The notes beneath the pieces are model-generated. The model was not told where the DNA came from and made no database searches. It saw nothing but the letters and a program-made list of their open reading frames with translations. Shown piece after piece: positions 1 through 11,530 of a DNA stretch of 64,000 nucleotides. Source of the DNA: Taxillus chinensis (Eukaryota; Streptophyta; Magnoliopsida; Santalales; Loranthaceae); contig CM042084.1 of the NCBI GenBank assembly GCA_023512835.1, forward strand, positions 53,113,031 to 53,177,030, written 5' to 3'. A program made the position numbers and the translations under genes. Position 1 is the first letter of the stretch, and each line of letters begins with the position of its first letter.

Positions 1-746
1 AAGGAAGCACTGATGCGGAATAAGCTCTCCGAGCCTATAATTCATACGGAGTAAGCAACCACTGACATGGAGTAAGGATTCGAGCTTCGTTAATACGGAG
101 TAAGGAACCTTATGACGGACTAAGAAGACGCTACTTTATCATTTCCAAGTCGCTTTTATTGCAATCAGCTCGCTTCGTCCTGATGTAAAACAAACCCATT
201 GAAAACCTAAATTACCTTACACGTGGATCACGCGGAGATGTGGACGCGGTCTCAAATGCAATTGGAATCAAGCAAGAATTCATTACAACTTATGCTTCCA
301 ATATCTCGAGCTCCATATCCGCAGCAGTTAAAGCTTCAGCATTTTCCGATGAAGAACTTCAATGCTTTACACTGTTCGGAGAATGTAGTTCCAAGATAGA
401 TTCCTAGGATGTCTATATATATATAGCAATGTAAAAAGCTAGATACATATGCGCGCGCTTACTTGTACTCATATACTTACAAGCGTGTATCGTGTGAAAT
501 AGTTTATACAGAGATTTACAGCCTAGTGTGTGTAACCATAAACAGAGTGTTGTGTTGTAATCAGCTAAAACGCTGTTTTGCTTTGTTGTAATTATCTTCA
601 GGTAATAAAACAATATACTTCCACTACCTGGTTAATCTTCTGCACTGATTTTATCTGTTTAACCAGAGTGAGTGTCTAGCCATTAAGAGAGAGAAAGAAT
701 TTTCAAAGAGCCTATTCACCCCCCTCTAGGCTCTCCGGGACCAACA
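1..746 (+). repeat. 5' LTR of the Copia element, truncated by the window edge
   Basis: It ends CCCCCCTCTAGG..GGGACCAACA, matching the end of the complete LTR at 10731-12168. It carries the same CGGAGTAAGGAA-type short repeats (about 1-125), the same block around TTACACGTGGATCA, and a TATA-like run at 413-425 at the place matching the TATA box of the 3' LTR. Confidence 0.85.
413..425 (+). promoter_or_regulatory. TATA-like run of the 5' LTR
   Basis: A TATATATATATA run lies about 330 bp before the LTR end. The 3' LTR has CTATAAATA (11828-11836) in the equivalent place. This is the expected core promoter for the element RNA. Confidence 0.5.
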
Positions 747-749
747 TTC

Positions 750-2831
750 ATGGTCTGCCATGATCATCTCATGTGGCCATGTCTTCATCAGGAGATACCC
801 ACTCCGATGACTATCGGAGAACATGGAGTTAGAAGACCAAAGACTGATGCCGAACTCACCAATGATGAAAGAGCCTGGGAGTGTGCCAACGAAAAGGCTC
901 TGGCATATGTTACATCGTCTTTGGATTCCAAAGCTTTCACGGACGTTTAGGGCTACACAGCGAAAGCTGTCTGGGATAAACTGACAATCCTCTATGAGGG
1001 AAGTTAGTCCCAAATGCAGAACGTTATCTGTACTCTCAGGCAGAACTTTGAGAGTTTCAATCACAAACCGGGCGAATCACTCGAGAGCATCTATCGGAGA
1101 TTCAGCAAGCTCATCCTTGAGCTAAAAACTGTCAATGAGCATTATTCTCAATCTCAGATCAATGACAAGTTCTTTCGTTCCTTGCCGGATCGCTACTACT
1201 CCAAACAACTCCAAATGCAATCCGACAAGAACTGGTAGTATGTTCCCCTTGAAGAACTATATGGAGAGCTATGGACTCATGAAGTCAGGTTTAAATACTC
1301 TGACCGGGACGAGAAAATAGCTCAGAAAGAAAAGGGGGTAGCTCTCAAAGCTACGAAATGTCTCAGTATACTGAGGAATGATGATACGGAGGAGTCCGAG
1401 AATTCTGACTCTGACGAGGAGGAGGAAATAGCTCTCCTTGTCAAATCCTTTGAGCGATTCCTACGGAAAAGCAGAAAAGGATTCAGGAGATGCTCCTCAT
1501 CATCTTTACGAAGGAAGGAGCGATCGAAGTCCAGTTCCCAGGAATGCTACAACTGTGGGAAAACCAGTCACTGGGCCAAGGACTGCAAATCCAAATCTAA
1601 AATGGCCGACAAAAGTGACAAGGTAACTCCTCGCTGCTCCACCTCAGACAACAGCAAGAACAAGAGGAAGGCGTTCGTCACAAAATACGTCAGTGGCTTG
1701 GAAGAAGAGGAGGAATCCTTGGATGATGAGCCAACTCCCAAGCCGAACGTCTGCCTCATGGCAAATTCTGAGGTACCTTCGATCTCTGAGCTGATGAGTA
1801 AATTAGAATCTCTTATTATTGAACGTGATCATGAAAAGAATGAGAGACTAATAATTACACAAATGTACAAAGATATGGAAAGTCAGAATAAACGTCTTGA
1901 GATTACTGTTGCTAGATTAGAAAAGAACATAACTGATTTCAGGAGTAAAGAGGCTTGGTATCATGATCTAAGAGCTGAAAATCACCTGTTAAATACTAAC
2001 CTAACTGGCCTAAAAGTTATTGTGAAGCGACTCGAAAATGAACTGTAATAGGAAAAGGAAATAAATCGTAAGTGGTTAAAATATGGAGTAATAGCCTCTA
2101 CATTTAGGACTGACCCTGACAACATCCGAGTCAAACCTGGCCTAGGTTCCGAACCATCGACCTCCACACAGACTATTGAGTGTCCTCCGGATTTCATTCT
2201 GAAACTAACCAATCTTTATCCTGTTAGTACATCTAAACCGTTGGATGGTTTCATTTCAGGTAGCACCATAGTCTATGACTGTGGAACTGAGGCTGTTATT
2301 GCACTTCTCAGAGCAGTAGCACCCGTAACTAATGATGAAGGGAAGGTTGCTGCAGTTCAAGCCAAAACTGTAGCACCCAAAAAGAAAGGAAAGGCTAAGG
2401 CTGACGCATCTAGGGCCAAGAGCGCGTCACCTAAACGCAATGGACTAGGTCATAGGGAACAGAGTACAAAGTCTGTAAAATCTAAGAGACTTGTTTCCCT
2501 TGTTTGTACTCCACATTATAGTGTCTGTTCCATTTGTAGGGAAATAGGTCATTATCACTATAAATGTTGGAGTTTATCTGATAACTGGCTTTGTAATCAA
2601 GTTCATACCAATAAAGATCAGTTCAACAAAAAGGGTTCTTCGAGCAAAACAAAATCTAAATCTCAAAGGAGTGTCTCTCCCAAGAAAACCCAAGTTAAAA
2701 AAGTAGCTGAAACTAACAAATTAAAGTCAACCTGGAAAGCTAAAAGTCCTAGCAAAGTTAAATCCGGAACTGTTGACACTACTGCTGTTCTTTCTAACCG
2801 CCCGAAACAAGTTTGGGCACCAAAAGTGTAA
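750..2831 (+). pseudogene. Copia gag remnant with two zinc knuckles
   Basis: All pieces read in one frame (750-950, 1014-1238, 1602-2048, 2241-2831) broken by stops at 948, near 1006, near 1236 and at 2046. The 5' part resembles the Copia gag core (segment with DERAWECANEKAL, then SLESIYRRFSKLI). A CX2CX4HX4C zinc knuckle (CYNCGKTSHWAKDC) lies at about 1545-1587. A second one (CSICREIGHYHYKC) lies at about 2526-2567, after a lysine/serine-rich stretch. The start of gag appears deleted, because the reading begins partway into the domain directly after the LTR, and no clear tRNA primer site is left. Gag would form the particle that packages element RNA. Confidence 0.8.
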
Positions 2832-2864
2832 ACTGTTGTCTTTCAGGAGCATCTCTGGAATGCA

Positions 2865-4731
2865 GTGCCGGATCACTTGAAGCTAAAGATCAATCAAAGC
2901 AAGTGGATCCTCGATAGTGGATGCTCCGGACATATAACGGGTGATCATACTCTGCTTGTTAAAGTTAATGACAAACGAGGTCCATCCGTTTCATATGGTG
3001 ACAACAGCAAAGGTAAGACTGTCGGGTATGGCACTTTAACCAACGGCTGTGTATCAATCACTAGAGTTGCACTAGTCGAAGGTTTGAAGCATAATTTGCT
3101 AAGTGTCAGTAATTTATGTGATAAAGGATTTATTGTTTCCTTTATGTCCAACACCTGTACAGTAAGGGAAAATTTATCCAGAGATGTTAAGTTATCCGGA
3201 TCAAGAGATGGGGACATATACTCTGTGGTCTTAAGAAATAATTCTTCTGACCCTGTATGCTTCCTCACTACAGCATCAGATGAAGATAGTTGGCTATGGC
3301 ACAAGCGATGCGCACATTTAAACTTTAAGACCTTGTCTAAGTTAGCGTCACTTGATCTTGTCACTGGTCTACCTAAACACAAATACTCCAGAGACACTCT
3401 CTGTCGAGAATGCCAACTTGGCAAACAGACCTCTACAACATAGCTTTAAGAGCAAATCAGTTAATTCAATAACTGCTCCTCTACAACTTCTTCATATGGA
3501 CCTCTGTGGTCCGATTTCTGTTCCTTCACTAGCTGGTGCGAGATATACCCTTGTGGTTATCGATGATTTCACCAGGTACACATGGGTGATATTCCTGAAA
3601 TCTAAGGATCAAAGTTTTGAGCATCTTGTAGATCTTTTCAACTGGATAAGCAACTGACAAGGACTGAGCATAAAGTGCATCAGGAGTGATCATGGTACAG
3701 AATTTGATTTTTCATATATGAGATCATATTGTTCTGAATAGGGCATTCAGCACGATTTCTCTGCGCCTAGAACTCCACAGCAAAATGGGGTAGCTGAGCG
3801 CAAGAATCGCACTTTAGTTGAGGTTGTTAGATCTATGTTAGCAGGTGCAAAGCTTCCTCTTAGTCTATGGGCTGAAGCTGTGTCCACTGCCTGCTATGTT
3901 CAGAACAAAACTCTAATAAATAAACTTACCATGAAAACACCCTATGAGATGTGGAGAGGACGAAAGCCCTCAATTTCACATTTCAGAGCCTTTGGGTGTA
4001 CTTGCTATATATTGATAAATGGCAAAGAAACCCGGAATAAATTTGAACCAAAATCTGATGATGGGGTTTTTGTCGGGTACTCATTACATTGCAAGGCTTA
4101 TCGAGTCTTCAATAGAAAACTTTTTAAAGTTGAAAAATCTATCCATGTGACCTTTGATGAAACTAATCTAGATTGGTCAAAAGTTGCTTCTTCAAGTTCT
4201 AATGTACAGGTTCAGGACAATAACATCGACTATTCAAAGTTTAAGAATGTTCCTGTCATATATACTGACTTACCACATGGCACCAGTGAAGCACGAAGAA
4301 ATGATATTGATGATGCTACGGATGATTCAGACTCAGGACTACCATTAAACTCCAGACATACTCCTACGGATATCCAAAATTCTGGAGTACCTTCAAGTCC
4401 GCCCGGACCAGTTAACACTGAAAGCAACAGTGTTGAAGAACCACTTAGTTCTTCCAGACCTGCTAATACGGAAACATCTGGTCTGGAAGAAGCTCAACCA
4501 GCGGATATACATGTACCATCTAATCTGGCAGAGCTTCAAATTATACAAGATCAACCATCACATGCACAGAATTACAGGTGGACTCGAAACCACCCCTCAG
4601 AACAAGTGATTGGTGATCCTACTGCTGGTGTAAGAACAAGAGCAGCCACCTCCAATATCTGTCTTTACTCATGTTTTCTATCCCAAATAGAACCAAAGGT
4701 GGTAGATGACGCTCTTCAAGATTTGAACTAG
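2865..4731 (+). pseudogene. Copia pol: aspartic protease and integrase, frameshifted
   Basis: The protease signature DSGCSGH is at 2913-2933. The GAG-pre-integrase zinc domain (WHKRCAH ... [11 protein letters not shown]) runs to about 3435. The reading then shifts from frame 3 to frame 1 near 3440. The integrase core follows with the three acidic residues in place: Asp in HMDLCGP (codon 3499), Asp in IRSDHGTEF (codon 3688) and Glu in NGVAERKN (codon 3796). In-frame stops lie at 3655-3657 and near 3738. The C-terminal part (3835-4731) covers the integrase end and a serine/proline-rich linker towards RT, ending in a stop at 4729. The domains are standard for Copia; the frameshift and stops make this copy non-functional. 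Confidence 0.9.
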
Positions 4732-4740
4732 ATAGAAGCC

Positions 4741-6219
4741 ATGCAAGAAGAGCTGAATCAATTTAAGAGAAATGATGTGTGGACACTAGTACCAAGGCCT
4801 AAGTCTCAACAAGTCATTGGTGTTAAATGGGTGTTCCGGAACAAACTTGATACAGATGGAATAGTAATCCGGAACAAAGCTAGACTGGTAGCCAAAGGAT
4901 ATCGTCAAGAAGAAGGAATAGACTATGATGAGACCTTTGCTCCGATAGCAAGACTTGAGGCAATCAGAATGTTTTTGGCATATGCTTCTTATGAAAACTT
5001 CGTAGTTTATCAAATGGACATCAAAAGTGCATTTCTAAATGGAGATCTTCAAGAGGAGGTGTCCGTTGAACAACCTCCCAGTTTCATAGAACCCAAGGCT
5101 GGACATCTAGTCTACAAGCTACGAAAAGCCTTGTATGGGTTGAAGCAAGCTCCAAGAGCCTGGTACGACACACTGTCAGAATTCCTACTTGCTCACAACT
5201 TTCAAAAAGGGAAGATAGACACCACTTTATTTCTACGAAAAGAGAAAGGACATACTTTGATCGTACAGATATATGTGGATGATATCATTTTCGGATCATC
5301 AAATCCGAAGCTTTGTGAAGAGTTTGCAAAGTTGATGACTGGCAAGTTTGAGATGAGTATGATGGGAGAACTGTCCTACTTCCTTGGAATAGAAGTTAAA
5401 CAATTGAAGGAAGGGATCTTCATTAACCAAGCTAAGTATATACGTGATCTTATTAAGAAGTTTGGTATGGAAGGTTCATCTCCTGTAAAAACTCCAATGC
5501 TAGTCAGTGCCAAGTTAGACCCAGATGTTGATGGCAAATCAGTGAATGTGACTGAGTACAGAGGGATGATTGGATCCTTGTTGTATCTTACAGCAAGTCG
5601 CCCGGACATTATGTTTGCAACTTGCATCTGTGCACGATATCAGGCGAATCCCAAGGAGTCACATATGCTTCATGTTAAACGGATATTAAGGTATCTCAAA
5701 GGAACGGTGAATTTGGGACTCTGGTACCCAAAGGAGTCCAACTTCACCTTATCCGGATACTCTGATGCTGATGTTGCTGGGTGTCGCATCGACAGGAAAA
5801 GCACAAGTGGTACGTGTTAGTTTCTTGGAAATAGATTAATTTCATGGTTAAGTAAGAAGTAGAATTCCGTATCAACCTCTATTGCTGAGGCGGAATATAT
5901 AGCTACTGGAAGTTGCTGCACACAGCTACTTTGGATGCAAAATCAACTTACTGATTACAGTTTTCACATGATATCTATTCCACTCTACTGCGATAACACC
6001 AGTGCAATTTCTATAAGCAACAATCCTGTCATGCACCCAAAGACCAAGCACATTGAGGTAAGGTATCACTTCATTCGCGACCATGTTATCAAAAAGCACA
6101 TATCACTGGAACATGTTGCTACTGAAGATCAACTGGAAGACATACTTACAAAGCCTCTGCCTGATGCAAGATTCTCTGAACTACTCTTCCGATTAGGTAT
6201 GATAGACTTCTCTACATAG
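4741..6219 (+). pseudogene. Copia pol: reverse transcriptase and RNase H
   Basis: The start of the RT domain ([26 protein letters not shown]) is well preserved. The catalytic YVDD lies at 5272-5283 and the first catalytic Asp in [11 protein letters not shown] near 5017. The open stretch 4741-5820 ends inside RNase H, just after [20 protein letters not shown] second stop lies near 5863, and the RNase H tail (YCDNTSAI, HIEVRYHFIRD) continues in the same frame to 6219. RT copies element RNA into DNA and RNase H removes the RNA. The RT half is the best conserved part of the element, but the stops prevent a full polyprotein. Confidence 0.92.
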
Positions 6220-7785
6220 CTTCACATTTAATCTTCCACCAGTATATTTTCTTTCAGAACTTGCATTGTGATTTTATTGAAAGTAGAGAACATATACTGA
6301 ACTTAATATTAATCATGCTTACTGCCTCACGTGCCTATGCTCAGATATAAATATCTAATGTTATATTGGGAGGATGCTTGCGTTTCCCGACTGAAGTCGT
6401 TTAAGCTAACATAATTAAAACGGATATGAATAACTTCTTTAGGATTTCATGATTCTAATCTCCACTATCACCACATGACGAATGTTGTTTCATATTGATT
6501 GCTCTATTAATTTGTATGGTTGAAGAAATGAAATGGGTTAGCTCGGAATGCTTGGTGATGGTACTCACAATCGCAGTCTAATTAGCTCCTGAAGTGTAGT
6601 TTCCTAATGGATAGACAGTGATGTTTCAAGATCTCAATTTTTAACAGGTAATGCCATCGAGAGGATCGCATGATCTACGGGGGAGAAAATGCTTTATTCA
6701 TTAACCAAGTAATACCCCTCGTATATGTCTCGTGACCTCTTTCCTGGCTGTTTATCTGAGGGGGAGTCTATCACCGAGAGGATCGCATGATCTAAGGGGG
6801 AGCAACCTTTGTAATAATCCCCTAATATGTCTCGGATGCTCCTTCCTCTAAACTATCACTTCCGGATCTACTTGGACATGCATTGTTGAATCAGATTTGT
6901 GGCCTGCAAGGATGTTTTTCTTCCTTCAATTGTGCATTTTAATCGGACAATCATTTGCTTACTTTTGACATGTGGTCATTCCTACCGTCTCACTCATGAA
7001 TCCTAAGTTGGACAAATCATATGATTTTTAATTATCTTAGCTACGTTATTCAGCAAGACGATTTCACTATGTTGACCAATATGAACTTGTGTGTTTATTA
7101 TTTGACATATGTCTTGATTCAGTAACAATGATCAATCTCTTGTTTGTATGTGTCTTTTACATTTCCTTTCAATGCATTAAGTTCTGTTTCTCATTAGTTC
7201 GGATTTAGATGTGCACATCTGATTATATTCTCATATCCGTACTAATTCCTCCCTGTTAAGCTTGTGTTATTTTAGCTTATTTTCGTGAAGCTACAAGTCT
7301 AGATTCTCTTTGCACCTTTATCGATGCATCTCGTCTATAGTCTCGGATTTGAAGTGTTGTGGTACTTCTCTTCTCTTCGACTTCAAGACAGCAAAGGAAT
7401 CTACTTCTCTCTTACCACACTCTGTTTCTCCAGACACGGTCTACTTTTCATCCGGATGATCTCCTCTCGGATATTATTTACTCCGGATGATTGTCGGTTC
7501 ATTCCTCCAAACTCTTGGAACTCTCAAATCGTGATAAATCATGTCTTATTTTGTATTGCGTGCTTTTGAGGAGGGATAATGATGGTACATTAAATGCATG
7601 TCTCGGGATGCACACACTTCCCAAAGAAGGCAAATAGCTGTTATCACTCCCTGGTCATGCCTTCTCCATGTCATCTCTATATCCAGAGGCGCGCCGATAT
7701 CAAGACTAATGACATCAGCCTGTCACGCGGGTCACTGTTTCACTTGCTTAATCCCTAGACCCGCTGACAATCCCGGGCTCGGTCC
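6220..7785 (+). other. Non-coding spacer between pol and the third ORF
   Basis: No coding potential is supported in 1.5 kb; short ORFs at 7324-7569 and 7598-7840 have no recognisable similarity. The stretch holds purine-tract repeats (6661-6802) and, at its end, a TATA box and leader of the next ORF. Sireviruses commonly have such a long region after pol. Confidence 0.6.
6661..6802 (+). repeat. Repeated polypurine-tract-like motifs
   Basis: The motif GAGGATCGCATGATCT followed by A(C/A)GGGGGAG occurs at 6661-6685 and 6778-6802, 117 bp apart, with related flanks (ATATGTCTCG follows both). A third purine tract TGAGGGGGAG is at 6757-6766. They resemble the true tract TGGGGGAGAT at 10721. Multiplied polypurine motifs upstream of the 3' LTR are a known Sirevirus trait. 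Confidence 0.6.
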
Positions 7786-7792
7786 TATATAT
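7786..7792 (+). promoter_or_regulatory. Candidate TATA box before the third ORF
   Basis: TATATAT sits in a GC-richer context 97 bp before the ATG at 7889. It is followed by a pyrimidine-rich leader (CTAAACCCCTCGTCGCTCC) of the kind seen in plant 5' UTRs. This suggests the ORF arrived with, or gained, its own promoter. This is inference only. Confidence 0.4.
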
Positions 7793-7888
7793 CCTGGACA
7801 TTCCTGCGCAGCGCGAGTTTTACATTTTCCAAATCCCTAAACCCCTCGTCGCTCCTTCAATCCCCAAGACCTCACCTCCTTTCCCTCA

Positions 7889-10588
7889 ATGGCACCCAAA
7901 ACTTCTCTTTCCGGCGTTAACCCCGGCCATCTGGTTGATTGGTGCGCTGTCTCCGATCCTCCGGCTTGGTTTCTTGAACTCCGCCCACTTTTGGAAGCCT
8001 CTCACATCCTAAACCTGGTCTCCAATCCTGTTGGCCTTCTCATTGAAGACATCCGTGAGTTCTATCAATGGATCCGCTGCACCACCGACTCCATTATCTC
8101 CTACGTCCGCGGTGAATCCATCTTGATCACCCCTGACGTTCTTCGTGCCGCTCTTAACCTTCCTCCTGGTGATCTTCAGCGCCCGGATGCTGAACCAATG
8201 GCTATTTCCATGGGTTGCTCCTATAGGGGGAAGGAGTACAAAATGAAGTCTTTTCAAGGTCGTTACCGGTGTATGGCAACCATATTGAGTCGCTGCCTTC
8301 TGGCTTGAACCACTGCTCTGGATTCTATCCCGTACAACCTTCTATTGGCTATGTACAGCGTCTTTGAGCATCTTTCGATGGACTGGGGGACTTTCTTGTT
8401 CCGACTGCTGAAGAACGGTCCAAAGAACCACTCTTTTGGGCGGATACTCAGCACTGACTTCAGGCATCTCCATCCGGACCATTTTGCCCGATATGATGCC
8501 GTTCCTTTCCCTCAGGCTTATTATCTTCGCCATCTTACGCCTAATAGAAACATGACAGCTCGCCATCCCTCGGCTGCTCTCCGCCTTCTTCCCGCCTCGG
8601 AACAACAAAGCAGCTCGGTTGGTGACCCCTCCGACAGCCATGCCCCCGAAGTCAGCTCCGCTCACTGATCCTCCCGGATTCAGTCCGTTGCTACTCCTTC
8701 CATCTCTCGAGCCTCGCAGCACAGCATCCGTGCCGACCCTTCTGAGGTTGCGGGACCATCTCAGCCCAGTTTACCTAAGGCTGTTTCCCCAACACCATAT
8801 GCTGCGGATGTCCCCACTCCCTCCACCTCTGCTTTTACTGCCGCATTTGACACTGCCGTTGCTGATGTCCCGGAATCTCTTCTGGAAGTTCTCTTGCCTC
8901 CTCTACCTCAACCCCAAGACTACCTAGCCCATCTCTCCACCGACACCCTAACGGACCTCTGGTTCCGTTTTAGCCTCTCCTGCACAGCCTCCGTCCCCGA
9001 TGATGCCCTCAAGGTGTTTTATGCCAAACACACCCGCACCCCAGAGGATATGATTGTCTGGAATCTGGATCATGGCTTTCTTATGCCTGCCCACATTCTG
9101 GAGGTTCCCTTCGCTGTCTCCTCCGGACAAGCCCATGACGCACGGGTTACCTCCCCTGCTAAGGCTCGATCCGCCTCTCCTGCAGATGCCATCCCTGTTG
9201 TTGACCTGTCTGGTCATAATGGCTTTGCTGCTCCGGATGCCCCCTCTGCTGTTGCTGCGGACGACCACTCCACTCCTGTGGACTCCTCTGCCCAGCGCAC
9301 CCCTGCACCTATTCCTGCCGGGGAGTCCTCCAAAGCTCTGGAGTTGGCGCTTGGACATGCCTCTTTTGGGTCGCTTCACTCCGATGTTGTGCTGTTTGCT
9401 CAGTTGGACCGTCATGCCCAAGCTCAAACCACCCAAATTTCTGCCATTGCTGCTAAGGTTGATGCTCTTGGTGCCCAACTCCTCTCCGCCTTAACCGACT
9501 CCTCCACCTCCATCGAGCAAAAGATGGACCTTGTTGCCTCGTTTGTCCATTCACTGTCCACTTCTTTTGCAGACTTGGCTCACACGATGGCTCGTCCTCC
9601 TCCTATCCCTCGCCGATCTGCCCAACCGGGGGAGAAAGTGTCATCTGATCCTTCTGCTCCTTGCTCCTCTCATGCTGAAAAGAAACGGTCTACATCCTCA
9701 CTGCTTCTGGGAGTTATCATCCCCAAATACAGCTGCTTCTCTCAACCCAGCTCCTCTAGTGCAGCTCCTCCTTCGACCACTCCATATGCCGCGGCTGACA
9801 CCTTCCTCCCATCATATGCGGATCTCGATCCCCTTGATGAGGATGGAAGTGTTTTTAATGCTATGACCAGGTATGCCACGTCAAATGCTGAGAGAAGATG
9901 TCTATCTGAGTTGTACCCCTTCTATCCCCAAGACATAAGCACTATTCGCTCTGAGACGGGTCTGCTCACCACAGAAGACATAAACAACTTCTCTCGTGCA
10001 ATTAAGATGGAGATGAGGCTGTTTTCGTCCCTATACAAGGACAGGCACATGTTTGACATCTTGCCGTGTTGGAATGAAGGGTATCTTCCAGACTTAGCCG
10101 ATATTCAGACCTACATCAACGGAACTGCTGAGGATAGCACTCCCTGGAAGACTCTTCAATCGGTCCTCATTCCGTACCGGGTCATGACGCCGCACTTCAT
10201 GCTGGTTGTCTTTATGATTCCGTCCAAGCAGCTGATCCTAATTGATTCCCATCAAGTTGTGGAGCAAAACATTAGAAGGGATCAATTTGAGCCACTGCGT
10301 GTTCATTTGATGGAAGCCGTAAAGCGATTGGGACTTTATGAAGAAAGAGGTCTGACTCCGTTGGGTCCATGTGATAAGCTGAAGGCAACGGTCCGGGGCA
10401 AGAAGTTAGTGCCACAACAGCCTGATGGAGATAGCTGCGGAGCCTTTGTCTGTTTCTTCATCAAATCCATTGTCAAGGTTGATAAAAATTGCAACAACAT
10501 TCAAGCTTACACAATGGAGCAGACAATGGAGCTTAGAGAGAAGGTTGCAACGATGATCTTCAAGTATAGTAAGCCTTATGTACCTTAA
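7889..10588 (+). pseudogene. Third ORF: plant-transposon-like domain plus ULP1/C48-type cysteine protease
   Basis: One frame runs 900 codons from ATG 7889 to TAA 10588, broken only by TGA at 8306-8308 and 8666-8668. Residues about 1-230 resemble the putative plant transposon protein domain (Transposase_32-like): an IREFYQWI segment, then VRGESILITPDVLRAALNLP. Residues about 250-640 are proline/serine/alanine-rich, low complexity, with a possible helical stretch near 490-560. The C-terminal 250 residues look like a ULP1 (SUMO-protease, peptidase C48) fold: His codon 10193 (residue 769), Asp codon 10244 (786), Gln codon 10418 (844) and Cys codon 10436 (850) in PDGDSCGAF. ULP1 enzymes cut SUMO-type tags from proteins. 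The ORF sits where other Sireviruses carry an env-like ORF. Base composition is more C-rich than pol, which suggests a captured gene. Substrate and activity are unknown. Confidence 0.75.
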
Positions 10589-10720
10589 TGAAAATTTTGT
10601 ATAAAGGCTATATTGTCTCGTGTCTTGATAAATGAAATTGGAGTGATTTCTCCTTCGTATGTTATCTTCTTGCATTGCTTACCAGGATCGGATTACAAAG
10701 GGTTTGGGCATATCCATAAT

Positions 10721-10730
10721 TGGGGGAGAT
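10721..10730 (+). other. Polypurine tract of the Copia element
   Basis: TGGGGGAGAT directly abuts the TGTTGG start of the 3' LTR. This is the expected primer site for plus-strand DNA synthesis. Confidence 0.75.
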
Positions 10731-10949
10731 TGTTGGATCAAGCCCAGAATTTGGATGATGCTGAAAAAGCCCTATGTAATTTGATTTGAGACCTTTGTTG
10801 TTTTATCTTAAGTTATTGCAGAAGATATGACCTTCATCCGAATCTACACTCGTGTGAGCAAAGCTAAGGACGAGATATTTAATCCTGATCCAGGTGAGAA
10901 TGAGTGTCGTCAAACACTTGGTAAATAACCAAGTCTTTACCTCATACGG

Positions 10950-11530
10950 AATAAGGATCATTCGTGCGGAGTAAGAACCTAAAAGCTACGAACTAAGAAA
11001 TCCGCATCTAATACTTCAAACGGACCCAGTCTAAAAGATGTGGAGTAAGAATCTTGGTCTACAAAGTCACACGGAATAAGAGAGTCAACGCGGAGTTAAA
11101 AAGATAAGTCTTCCACTCAACCAGACTAAAGTACAGAAGACACGGAGTAAGGAATCCGAGTCTTCCATACATGTGGAGTAAGGAAGTACTTCTACGGAAT
11201 AAGGAATTGAGTCTTTATTAGATGCGGAGTAAGGAAATTAGATGTGGAGTAAGGAAGCTAGATGCGGAGTAAGAATGTGCTGATACGGAGTAAGCCATGT
11301 GCTGATACGGAGTAAGCCATCCGTTCCTTTAACTCATGCGGAGTAAGGAAACTAGTTGCGGAGTAAGGAAGCGCAGATGCGGAGTAAGCCCTCCGACCTT
11401 CTCCTTCTTACGGAGTAAGAAAGCGCTTACTCGGAACAAGGATTCCAGCACCAAATTGATACGGAGTAAGCAATCAGTATTACGGAGTAAGGATCCGAGC
11501 TTAATTTAAGCATGGAGTAAGGAACCTTAC
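10950..11530 (+). repeat. Minisatellite-like CGGAGTAAGGAA array in the LTR
   Basis: More than twenty imperfect copies of a short unit with the core (A/T)(C/G)CGGAGTAAG(G)AA follow at uneven spacing of about 15-35 bp. The same unit occurs at 1-125 in the 5' LTR. It lies upstream of the TATA box, in U3. Confidence 0.75.

Noticed and set aside
2945..3424. Minus-strand ORF of 159 aa
   Set aside because: It is the antisense shadow of the Copia protease/integrase frame.
8948..9866. ORFs in other frames over the third Copia ORF (for example 9054-9494, 9531-9866)
   Set aside because: They overlap the low-complexity C-rich part of the real frame and show only Leu/Pro-rich composition.
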